Positions 54,621 through 64,000 of a stretch of DNA of 64,000 nt are shown here, piece after piece. The notes under the pieces were generated by a model. It worked only from the letters and a program-made list of their open reading frames with translations. It searched no databases and had not been told where the DNA came from. Location: contig JAEBUN010000038.1 in NCBI GenBank assembly GCA_023014365.1, positions 248,001 to 312,000 of the forward strand. The letters run 5' to 3'. A program made the translations under genes and the position numbers. The stretch is from Lepiota brunneoincarnata (Eukaryota; Basidiomycota; Agaricomycetes; Agaricales; Agaricaceae). Every line of letters starts with the position of its first letter. The stretch's first letter is position 1.

Positions 54621-55408
54621 GTTAATTTCATATAGCCTCTTGCTCTTCTTCTTTCTCTCCTCATGTATTTAGTTAGCCCCAACCACAGACCACTAATGTG
54701 CCCCACATAATAAATTGTTGAATTAGAAAAAAAAAAGTATACTATTAGGGTAGTTAGACTCAGAGTATATTTATTGGACTGTGTATCTGAGACACAACCA
54801 TGTGTTTGCTGAACTATTTTCTTTTTGGTATAACCCTACTACAGTTTAGCAGGGGTATGGATTCATCAACTCTGACCCACCCATGTGAAGTACTAAGTTA
54901 AACAAGGAATAATATGGTAGATAAAAGCATTTGACTGCATTATACACATCAATGAATATACTGGCAGAGATGCAGTAATGAGATGTATGTGAATAGAGGA
55001 CTCTCCCCCCTTTAGGAACCCCCCTTCCTCTTCAGGATTCCTAACAGCCCACAAGGCCTCTCCATTCCTGGGTTCTTGGGGTATAGGGCCACGCCACAAA
55101 AAAGCATAGTGGCTGAATGTGATTATGAAGCCAGGAATTGTTTTGGAAAAGGGACGCAGTCGGATCGATGTATGTTTAATTATGATATGGTGCTTTGAGA
55201 CGATATGAAAAAGGGCCACCTATACGGGTCTACGAATATGGTTGGTGTGTAGTCGGATTCAAATCCTCTGGAAGCTGGAGGGCGGTTGTCACAGGTAGGG
55301 GGTTAATGTATGTATGTACACACCAGGACAAGGTCATATTTCGGACAAGGAGGACGAGCACACCCAGCTTATATTATACCGTATTCCAGATCTGCGGGGC
55401 TCCAGTCT
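54621..55408. other. Intergenic region 3' of YAP1
   Basis: AT-rich up to about 55000, then closer in composition to the host genes. It should contain the YAP1 3' UTR. No other gene supported. Confidence 0.5.
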
Positions 55409-57494
55409 TCATTGTTTCTTCGTCGCGAGCGATTCAATGATGCTATGCATCTCCTCTCGTTCGAGTACGACCTTTGTACCATCGCATTTAGCTTTGGAAG
55501 TGAATTCTGCACATAAGTCATTGATATCGATCTTGGCATCCTACAAGGAAATGCATGAGCCAATGGTTATGATACCGGAGAAAGAGAAAGGCAGACCTTG
55601 AAAACTGGATTGGATGTGATACTTCTCCAAGCACTCAACACCTCAACATTATTGTCACTCTTTGGTGTTCTCGGGAAATTGGACCCGGCACATGAAATCA
55701 CCACTCCAAGGGTTCGATCTGTGCTCTTCTCCAACGCCGGCGGTGCGAACGGCGATGAACCCGCCTCCGCGATTCGTTGTACCAGCTCCGACTTAGTCTT
55801 CGGACACTGCGACCTGGCATGATGAGCTATCGCGTTACTCGTTGGCGATCCATCATTTCCGGTCGTGATAGCGCGCATGTGGTGGTCAGTTTCAGGCGTC
55901 CCAGAGACAGGAGCAGAATGGCTGTCCTTTGGAGTGTTAAGCGAAGGCTCTGAACTCGCAGTGCTTTGTGACGATGGCGATGACACGGACGATATGTTTT
56001 TGCCCGGTGATGATTTCTGTAAGAATGTGTTAATGTCGTTGAGATTGGCAAAATTTGCACTATTGGCTGTCACGTGATGAGTGACAGGGCTTATCGACGA
56101 TGTCGAAATGGCGAACTGTGATGTGAGATCTGCAGTTTGATTCGGGTTCAGGTAACCTGCGAATAAATCATCCAACGATGTAGTATCTTGAATGGGTGCT
56201 GTGGGCGTAGGCCATGCGGGCATTGAATTCGAGTCGAAATCGAATGCCCGTGAGCCAGACCCGTTGCCATTACCGTGTATGATGCCTGAGTTATCTGGCG
56301 GAGACATAGAGTCGAAACTCGAGGCGAAGGACATGAACATGGGGTTGCTTGCGATTGTCGTGAATGGCGAATTCGGAGCCACCCCAGTGTTGTGTCCAAA
56401 GAGGTCTAAACTCATGGCACTGGCAGTAGCGGTTGGTTGTGGACTCTCGTCCAAGAGATTCAGCATATTCGGGTCAAAGCTCGTTAATGAAGTCCAGTCC
56501 ACCAAATTAGTGGGTCTCGGAGAGGTGTGTGAGGATGCTGGCAGAATCAGTGACGATGGTGAGGGGGGAGAACCGAAATGAGAGTTCTCTGGTGAGAAGT
56601 GTCTCGGAGCAGAAGTGACAGAATCCGTTTGAGTCTTGGCTGGCATGCTGAATGTAAAGCCGGCCTGCTTAAGCATGACGTTCTCGGATTGCAGACGGGA
56701 TAACAGGTCACGAAGATTCTCATTCTCATGCTGGGCTGCGTCGTTTTTGGCTTCCAGTTCTGTAACCTTATCCTCCAGCTGCAAGCCAAGTCAAGATCAA
56801 TAAGGGTGATAAATGATATCTGACCCACATCCTTGACGTGTTTTTCTTTTCGTTCTCGAAAGGCTCGCTGGGCAGCGCGATTCTGTTCCTTGCGCTTCAA
56901 TAGTCGATTTTCATCTTTCTGTGGGCGATTGCATGAACGCTGGGAAGAGGGTAATCTCATTTTCTGAACTCACAGGAACATTTCCCGTCGACTTTCGCCT
57001 TGGAGTGGCTCCTTTCTTATCGTTTAACACTATACCGCTTGTTACTGCCTCACTCCCTAGTCCGAGGATAACGGCTTACGGGTATGCTGACTCTTTTGCG
57101 ACGGCCCATCTTCCTGAATACTTACGCCGCTCGCCTTGCGTTTCAGTGCAGGCTCCATTGCTGTTGCTGTGGAAATAGTGTTGTTACCGCCGCTGCCGCC
57201 ATCTTCTGTATTCGAGTCGTGGTTAGACCCAGCGTTGTGAGGAGGACTGGGACTACTATCTTCAGATGGCGGCGTCAAGCTTGAAAGTGAATATCTCGAT
57301 ATGTTCTGCGGATTAACACCCTCGGAAAGGCCACCAGTGGCGAGGGAGTGGGCATTTTGTGTGGGGTCTGAGGGAGCGGCAGTGAGGGGGAACGGTTTCT
57401 GAAGGATGGTCATAAAGTCATCTTCGGACACCTGGGGCAAGTCGGCGGGATGAGTCAAATCCCAGAGAGATACGTCTGGATATGTTGAGTCCAT
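55409..57494 (-). CDS. YAP1: AP-1-like bZIP transcription factor, YAP1/Pap1 type, five exons
   Basis: Exons 57494-57080, 57029-56974, 56918-56829, 56778-55597 and 55540-55409 (stop TGA); introns of 50, 55, 50 and 56 nt, all GT-AG, joining to a 624-residue protein. The bZIP basic region at residues 158-187 contains QNRAAQRAFRERKE (the N-x2-A-Q-x2-F-R signature of the Pap1 family), followed by the leucine zipper from 188 (LEDKVTELEAKNDAAQ). The middle is Ser/Pro-rich. The C-terminal Pap1 domain holds all four cysteines (512, 550, 591 in DLC, 600 in AKC). In this family such cysteines sense peroxide and electrophiles and mask the nuclear export signal, so the factor accumulates in the nucleus and activates antioxidant genes. 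No N-terminal cysteine cluster is present. Length is close to yeast Yap1 (650). Splice sites are mine by inspection; frame continuity supports them. Confidence 0.93.
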
Positions 57495-58352
57495 TGTCGG
57501 GTATTAACAATGCGGTTGAGGAAATGAATAATCAGAGTTGTTGGCTGGGATGCGATACGATGGTCGTCGTCATGAAACACTATCTAATGACAAAGCCAGA
57601 TAACTATTATTATTATCATTATTTTTCTCGCCAACCCCTTACAACATTGATTACTCCTGGCCGCGTCATTGCTGCCGTCCGCAGCTTACAAAATCCCGTG
57701 TTTCCCCGTTCTCATGGTACCCCCGTACCAGTGCTTGCTCCATTGACCGGCCAGGGATCGCAAGGGCGTGCGGTGCAGCTCCCATGCATAGTTATGTCAT
57801 CCTCCAATCGACTATTGGCGCTTATTATGCCTCCAGGAGACCATGGGGCTCCAATACCGATCATGTGCATGAAAGTTCACTAGCACTGCCGGCTCAAGCG
57901 CTGGGACCTTCTATATGGGTCTCACTGCCTCGAAGCCTTCTTCCGCCCTCGTCGCTTTGAACAACCTCGCACGTGTATTGGCAGCACTTGGCTTGGCCTA
58001 ACCTTTCTCCGATGAATCTCCCATGACTCATCTGGCAAACCCGAAACAGACGCCTGATTCTCGCTTCATCACCGCCGCTGCCATTAGCATACTGAAACTA
58101 CCGAACCGTCCCTATCCCCAACTTCGATCCGCCTGTCTTAACCCGATCAAGTCGATTGGGTGAATATCATTGAAAATTACCAATTAATATCCTACACTTC
58201 CATCAAACAAGAATAAACGATGAACAGACGATTAAAATATAACTAGGGTCACCAGACAAGATGGGGCCTTCTCGTCTGACCGAAATCGGTACGGATGCCC
58301 GCTTGTGAGCGGTAGGACCATCCCCTTCGAGGTGTACTTCGTCACTCGGCTC
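57495..58352. other. Intergenic region between ERF4 and YAP1 (YAP1 promoter)
   Basis: About 860 bp between two genes of the same orientation; holds the ERF4 3' UTR and the YAP1 promoter. An AT-rich stretch (tattattattatcatt, about 57607-57622) lies about 110 bp upstream of the YAP1 ATG. No gene supported. Confidence 0.6.
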
Positions 58353-59514
58353 TCACTGCGTAAACCATGACTGCATCAATAATCCCGAACTCAAACATAG
58401 CAAAAACCTACTGACGTAGTACTCGATCTCGAGCTATCAATTTTCCCCACATTCAAGTTCATGGGCGACCAACACGAGCCAGGCAGAAGTAATACAACGG
58501 GTAAGAGATATCGATCACATCCATCAGTCAATAGACTTGATGTTGGCAGAAAAGGAACTCACAAACAAGAATGCTACATTCCGTGGCCAAAGGATATTCA
58601 ATCCGACAGGGTTATACAGGGTTTCATTTAGTTCTCTGATCTTTTCTTCCAATCGCTCCATCTCCTTCAGCTTGGTCAGAAATCATGGCACCACGGAAGA
58701 ACGAAGCGCAAGGTGCGGAAACAAGGAGAGGGGTGAATCTACAAATCAACAAAACTCACTTTCTCATAGTGGGTTCTGAGGAACAGCCTCGAAATCTGCA
58801 AACTGAGTGTAGCTAGCGTGTTATCCATGAATGCATGGCGTAGACTATTCGCCGATATGAGAATCTCGTTGATCGAGTTTATCGATTCGAGGAATTGCGT
58901 CGGACTTATCTAGAACCCATATAACCCCAAGTTCCATATAGAATTTTACGGCGAGAAATCAAGAACCAAGATTCCATAGCCCGTGTCGACACAGAACCCC
59001 AAGTTATTTTCGATCCAACTAAGTTAGCGCGCGATTGGCAGAATACAAGAAAAGCTTCACTCACCCTTCCCTCAAACTCCAGTGGGTATATGGCGGCGAA
59101 TTGCGGAAGCTCACCACCAGAGTAATCTCGCTCTATCCGTACCATCTCCCTGGGATGGTGCACCCCAATCTGCCCTACAGGTGGAGTGCCGAATGCAGAA
59201 CCTGGAGGTGGTGGCCCGAAGTAGTATGATGACTTCGGCTTCAGCGGCCTCGAGTGCCTGCCAATAAACGTGAGACTCCGTCCTGCAATCGGAACACCAC
59301 ACCAGATGAAGGGGTGCAAATATAAAACGCACGCCGGAAACTTGGGTTGCACCACGGACACCGATTCATGACATTCCATTTTTCCTGTGCGAGTACTGAT
59401 CAGCTTGTCCGTATTCCAGGGTTGAGGAGAAGATGAGGCAGCCTGACGATCCAAATAGTGAGGTGGAGACCGCGAAAGTTGAACTCCGACTGATGGCCAG
59501 GTTCGGCTTACCAC
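58353..59514 (-). CDS. ERF4: ERF4/GOLGA7-type palmitoyltransferase subunit, at least four exons
   Basis: Core exons: upstream part ending 59065 (PPPPGSAFGTPPVGQIGVHH, then REMVRIERDYSGGELPQF and YPLEFEGR), 58909-58760 (ISPTQFLESINSINEILISA, SLRHAFMDN), 58664-58563 (EMERLEEKIRELNETLYNPV, GLNILWPRNVAFLF) and 58433 on (LEIEYY), ending at TGA 58353-58355. Introns of 155, 95 and 129 nt are GT-AG and phase 0. RIERDYS...YPLE.EGRIS..QF...I..IN and the LNILWPR...LEIEYY end are hallmarks of the Erf4 family. Erf4 partners the DHHC enzyme Erf2 at the endoplasmic reticulum to palmitoylate Ras. The N-terminus is uncertain: 59514 is the first ATG of an open frame, but an intron near 59275-59335 is possible, and sequence beyond 59520 turns abruptly AT-rich. 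A last intron at 58415-58371 is possible without changing the frame. Confidence 0.82.
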
Positions 59515-61055
59515 GTGTCCTATCCTTTTTTATTAAAAAAAAACTCTACATTTATATACCACAACAAACAAACAGATAGGCACCTTCAAACAGCTAGACA
59601 TCTACACAGATAAGGACAGAAAGTACTGTGGAGGTTTCTGATAGAGTAAGAGTGGTCATCATATAAGTATGGTACTTACAATCATATGTACTAACAATGA
59701 CAAGGATATAGATAGACAAAGACTCTTGTAATCTAATCTCTCTCTCTTTTCCTTACAACCATCATCCTTTCATACCACTTTACTGTAATGATATGTGTAT
59801 CTCTCTCCTCTTACAAACAAGATGATGAAAATCATTCAATTGATATGGGCTCATGAGTTTTGTTACTTGTTTCTTTTGTAAGCCTGTACCATAGTATAGG
59901 CTTTCACTTTTTTTTGAATCATTTCTTTAGTCATGCAGATCTACAGCAAATGCCTAGTATGCAAAAATCATCTGCATTCCTTGCTGTGTATGTGATGATT
60001 GGTGTACAACATATGCAACAAATGCACATATACATAGTTCCTTTTTATTATTATTATCTCTTTATCCCCCACCTAGTATACAGTACAAGTGCCACACATA
60101 CAGATGCATACAGACACCTACTTGGAGACCCTTCATTGCATATATTCATGTCACTGGTGGTTAATGATCTGGGACTGTTTTTAGGTATTGATCTGGCATC
60201 AAGACATAGTCAGAAAATACAGGCTCAGCTGCCACAACCACCACCATCCCCTTGCATAACTGGTGATTATACAACTGACTCCTTCCTTAGCAAACAGGAC
60301 TTGCTAGTATAATCTCCAGAACCACACTCCTTTATTGAACAGAAGCCATCAATACAATCTCCAGGACTACCCACACCTTCCCTAGAACCACTTTCTGCAT
60401 CCCAAATATCCTGCCTCTCCCATATTCCTTCCACACCTTTCCTAGAACCACTTTCTGCATCAACCTCCACATCCAACTCTACATCCCATAGAAGCAATTC
60501 CAACAAAGATCAACTCTCTGAGAATTCCTGCAGTTACCATGAGTGATCTTCCTTTGTCTCTAATATTGCAACAGGTGGACACAGATACTACATGTATCCT
60601 GCTCTCCAACTCTGAATCCAACTCAAGCTCCAACACAGATCATACAGACATTGCACATACATATGGCTTCCATCATGCTCTCCTCAGGTGTCACCTTTCC
60701 TCCAGGAGGACCTCTACTTCTTCCAAATATTACTGCATATAAAATAACACCCATGCTACTTATGGATTTTAAGTGAGGAGTTCATGGACATTTTGCAGGA
60801 AAAAAGAAAAATAATAATGATGAGACATGTTGGGTGCCTCCTATAATCAGCTACTGTGCTGGATGTCTACCAGTACATAACTGGATCAATAACCAGGGTA
60901 CAGTGTTCCTTACAAAATCTTTCACTGAGTTTGTGATGCTTTTCTGTGGGAGATTTTTACACAAAGATTGGCGTGAAGAACTATACATGGAAATGATCTG
61001 CCACACCATAAAGGAGGATGAGCAACTTGTTCTTTGGTGCAAGTAATTAATTGGG
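59515..61055. other. AT-rich region between ERF4 and C3
   Basis: About 1.5 kb of AT-rich sequence starting abruptly at the ERF4 5' end. It holds a 30-bp direct repeat (60372-60401 and 60432-60461, cacacctt...ttctgcatc). A 150-codon open frame at 59860-60312 has no recognised domain. A short gag-like fragment lies at 60834-61046. Confidence 0.5.
60834..61046 (+). pseudogene. Possible gag-like fragment
   Basis: The segment KSFTEFVMLFCGRFLHKDWR followed by EELYMEMICHTIKEDEQ resembles the central part of some basidiomycete retroelement gag proteins (a helical FM..FR..FLP..W pattern). Short, stop-bounded, ends just before the C3 LTR. Weak call. Confidence 0.25.
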
Positions 61056-61447
61056 TGTTATCAGAATTCCATATCAGAAGAATGGTTATATTTAGCACAG
61101 TTTCCCATGTCATTGTCTCTCTAAAACAATCAGTAGTGTACATCAGAAGGACTATATTTAGATTACAACTCATTAACTCCACTGTGACTCATAGTTACTC
61201 TGGTTCAGATATTTATAGTAGGAACATAGCCACATCAAGCAGTATATAAGGGTACAGTACATTATCATGTATCCTTATCTTAGTGTTATACAGTTCTTGC
61301 CTCCTATACTTCTTTGCCTTTAAACTGGCTGGACTTATAGTGCTTTGTCATCTCCAAGTCACAGTTAGTAGGATAGGACCAAGTCTGTATAGACATCCTG
61401 TGTTGAACCTTATGCTACTCAAGAGTGAACCCCTAACCCAGGTAACA
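61056..61447 (+). repeat. 5' LTR of C3
   Basis: 392 bp, TGTTATCAG...GGTAACA. TATATAAG at 61243-61250 lies 33 nt upstream of tatcttagtgtt (61276-61287). Confidence 0.9.
61243..61250 (+). promoter_or_regulatory. TATA box of the C3 LTR
   Basis: tatataag, placed so that transcription would begin near 61275, just at the segment that is complementary to the priming site after the LTR. Confidence 0.55.
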
Positions 61448-61448
61448 A

Positions 61449-61460
61449 AACACTAAGATA
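61449..61460 (+). promoter_or_regulatory. Predicted self-priming site of C3
   Basis: aacactaagata starts one base after the LTR end and is an exact 12-nt complement of 61276-61287 at the predicted RNA 5' end. C2 keeps the same pair. Suggests Tf1-like self-priming, independently of the B family sequence. Confidence 0.6.
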
Positions 61461-62080
61461 CCTTGCTGCTTATCTTTTGCTTGCCCTCTACTCTGCTCTG
61501 CTGACATACTGAACACATTGAGGTACTTTGGTTGTCCAAAATGACATGCAAAAAGAAACTACCCCTCTGTGTAGCCATCACTACATCTCTGAACCTCTCC
61601 CTGCCAAAAGATCTGGCTTACCTACTCATTTTCATCTTCACCTCCACTGCCACCCTCATCACCTACCACATCATTACTCTAAAACTCCAATGCATCACAT
61701 GCCTCTGCCACTGCTGTATCATCAGAGCATGGACCCTATATACTAGGACAATCATCATCACCACCCAATTCTTCATTCTTCTAGCAATAATTGATCATTA
61801 GACAACTATCACCACACCTCCCAAGAAGTTCTCAGCCCAAGAAACTCCATCACCCCCCTCCTTCCAAATTGAGAAATAGAATCTCAGATCTGGAAATACA
61901 AAACCCTGATCCAAGAAGAAATCCTACTCTGCAACCTACTCAAACTCCATCCCTATTTTACCCCCTATCTCCATTTGACTCACTCACTCTACAAGCATCC
62001 ACATCCTCTCAAATTGTCTCATGAACACCATCAATTTTGCTACCAAATTAGCCAAAAGATAAAGATGACAAGAAGAACAA

Positions 62081-62473
62081 TGTTACCCAGGTTAGGGGTT
62101 TACTCTTGAGTAGCACAAGGTTTAACACAGAATGTCTATACAGACTTGATCCTGTCCTACTAATTGTGACTTGGAGACAATGGAGCACTATAAGTCCAGT
62201 TGGTTTAGAGGCAAAGAAGTACAGGAGGCAAGAACTGTATAACACTAAGATAAGAATACATGGTAATGTACTGTATCCTTATATACTACTTGATATGGCT
62301 ATATCTTTCCTATAAATATTTGAACCTGGGTAACTATGAGTCATGGTGGAGTAAGTGAGTCATAAACTAAATATAGTCCTTCTGATGTATACTACTGATT
62401 ATTTCAGAGCAACATTTGATATGGGAATCTGTACTAAGTATAACTGTCCTTCTGATATAGAATTCTGATAACA
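62081..62473 (-). repeat. Solo C-family LTR (C5) in C3 gag, antisense
   Basis: 393 bp, TGTTACCC...GATAACA, duplication AACAA (62076-62080 and 62474-62478). Opposite orientation to C3. Confidence 0.9.
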
Positions 62474-62644
62474 AACAAGAACTAAAAGAATTTGAAGAAC
62501 AAGAATGCCTAGAAGCTCTAGAATATTAAGCTAGAAGCAGTCCACTCAACCAATACAAACTTGAAAGACTCAAATACACTCTCAAACAACCAAGAAAGCT
62601 TACTAAATCAGAAGACAATCTACTCACACACCATAAATACAAAG

Positions 62645-63031
62645 TGTTATCAGAAGTCTTATCAGAAGGACAGTTACTTTTAAGTTCATATTCCCATGTT
62701 ACTATGAAACCATCAGTAGTGTACATCAGAAGGACTATTCTTAGTATATGCCTCATGTCTCCTTATCTCTGACTCAAAGTTACTCTGGTCTGAACTAGTA
62801 TAGTAGGAGTACAGCCACACTTAGAAGTATATAAGGATACAGTACAATACCTTGTATCCTTATCTTAGTGTTATACAGTTCTTGCCTCCTATACCTCTTT
62901 GCCCTTAAACCGGCTGGACTATAGTGCTCCGTTGTCTCCAAGTCATGCCTAGTAGGACAGGACCAAGTCTGTATAGACATCCTGTGTCAAACACCGTGCT
63001 ACTCAAGAGCGAACCCCTAACCCAGGTAACA
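62645..63031 (+). repeat. Solo C-family LTR (C6) in C3 gag, sense
   Basis: 387 bp, TGTTATCAG...GGTAACA, duplication CAAAG (62640-62644 and 63032-63036). Same orientation as C3. Confidence 0.9.
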
Positions 63032-64000
63032 CAAAGTAAATCAAGGAAAACCCCCACCAGTAGACAATGGATCAGGACCTGATCCACAACCACCTACATT
63101 ATCCACACCTATGCAACCCTTAACCCTACTGGCACCACCTATACAACTACTGCAACCTCCAGCACCAGCACCATCCCCTGGACAAATATAAATAGCTACT
63201 CAAAACCTGAAAGAACTTGGCCTCCTTAAGCCCATCACCTTTGATGGAAACAGAAGACTATTTGAAGACTGGATCTTCCAATACAAGGTCTATATACTTG
63301 CCAGTTCCACCATCTACAATACCAATCTTGCCAGAACTCTATTTGTCCTCTCAACAATGCAATCAGGAGATGCCTGAGCCTGGACTAGACAATACCTCCA
63401 TGAAAGAAATACCACAACCCCAGCAGGCCAAACTACCATAAAGGAAGCCTAGGATATATTCACAAATCATCTCAGAACCAATTTTACTCCTGTAGATGAA
63501 CATGCATATGCACATACACAACTCCAAACCCTGCATCAAGTGGGTAAACCCATGACTGAGTTCAATGCCCAGTTCAAAGAACTCATCTGTCAATCTGGAC
63601 TCACAGAAGATTGTGCCCTAATTGATTTATACCATAAAGTAATTGATCACTGAATTGCTATGAAATTTGACAAATCAGGAAACCCCTCTACCACTATTGC
63701 TACTTGTTATACCTGAGCCAATAAATTTGACAATAATTTCCACTAAATCAATGTTTTATACAGCACACCCAGGAACACATTCCCACAGAGGAATCAATAC
63801 CAAACCAACCATGGACCAACTTATCCCAACAACAATGTCCCCTATGCCCAATTTTATCAAGGGAGCAATGCTCCCAGGTTTACACCATGCAACCCACACA
63901 CCATGGAAATAAATCATGCCACAATGGAAGAAGGATATATAGATCCTTACTCTGAAATACTCCAATTGGAATATGCTGAAGACACCATTCAAGAACCATT

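Larger units (their letters stand above)
61056..64000 (+). mobile_element. Ty3/gypsy chromovirus C3, 5' part, runs off the window
   Basis: 5' LTR (61056-61447), leader and gag on the plus strand, with two solo C LTRs inserted in gag (62081-62473 and 62645-63031). Colinear with C2 from its 5' LTR to the middle of gag. Pol would lie beyond 64000. Confidence 0.9.
61814..64000 (+). pseudogene. C3 Gag, degenerate and twice interrupted
   Basis: Homologous to C2 gag from its N-terminus; the codon aligned with the C2 ATG is ACA (61814-61816), so the start is lost. Pieces: N-terminus to 62080, helical part 62479-62644 (ELKEFEEQECLEALEY), Pro-rich part from 63037, gag domain from about 63205 (LGLLKPITFDGNRRLFEDWI, ARTLFVLSTMQSGDA). 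Multiple TGA codons, several where C2 has CAA (both derivable from CGA). Interrupted by two solo LTRs. Confidence 0.82.

Noticed and set aside
54893..55219. 108-codon minus-strand frame 3' of YAP1
   Set aside because: No domain, composition not gene-like, overlaps probable 3' UTR.
57482..57883. 133-codon plus-strand frame upstream of YAP1
   Set aside because: Lies over the YAP1 promoter, has low-complexity Tyr runs from a tat repeat, and shows no family resemblance.
1..64000. tRNA and rRNA genes
   Set aside because: No cloverleaf with intact A and B boxes and no rRNA-like conserved segment was noticed on either strand by eye; a covariance-model scan would settle it.

Overview
The window reads as a transposon-dense stretch of a filamentous basidiomycete genome (probably Agaricomycetes). 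The evidence is: (i) two host genes, on the minus strand near 55.4-59.5 kb, with short GT-AG introns and Agaricomycete-like C-termini (a YAP1/Pap1-type bZIP factor and an ERF4-type protein acyltransferase subunit); (ii) everything else recognisable is Ty3/gypsy chromovirus, Ty1/copia, Tc1/mariner or a small non-autonomous element; (iii) decay is dominated by CpG to TpG/CpA change, with CGA codons turned into TGA, as expected where transposons are CpG-methylated. No tRNA, rRNA or CRISPR was seen.

Layout. 1-3798: chromovirus A1 (pol, an extra downstream ORF3, 3' LTR). 4224-5825: Tc1-like T1, broken. 5830-8041: unclassified, one acidic ORF. 8042-22116: chromovirus C1 (minus), holding a 229-bp MITE and, at 12556-20810, an unclassified insert U that itself holds the nearly intact chromovirus B1 (13821-20511). 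22117-29725: chromovirus C2 (minus), fused to C1 without intervening LTRs. 29726-43218: chromovirus A2, whose 3' LTR is split by chromovirus B2 (33367-43161); B2 carries a solo LTR (D) in gag, an antisense intron-containing gene after pol, and an intact Tc1-like element T2 in its 3' LTR. 45405-50679: chromovirus B3 (minus, 3'-truncated), its 5' LTR split by a solo C LTR that is split by Tc1-like T4. 52137-53525: copia remnant. 53530-54618: Tc1-like remnant T3. 55409-59514: the two host genes. 61056-64000: chromovirus C3 with two solo C LTRs in its gag.

Most useful observations: (1) families A and C carry a third sense-strand ORF after pol with zinc knuckles, on top of the normal gag knuckle (seen in C). 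(2) B2 carries an antisense gene with TATA box, two in-phase introns, a coiled coil and a Zn(2)Cys(6)-like cluster; B1 has lost the gene but keeps the TATA-like tract. (3) In families B and C the stretch just after the 5' LTR is perfectly complementary (13 and 12 nt) to a stretch about 32 nt downstream of the LTR TATA box, the layout of Tf1-type self-priming. (4) Three Tc1-like families share terminal repeats of about 210 bp whose inner end is an inverted copy of the outer end. (5) Target-site duplications at seven insertions (plus TA at three Tc1-like elements) order the insertions.

All calls are by eye; family names A, B, C, D, T1-T4 and U are local labels.
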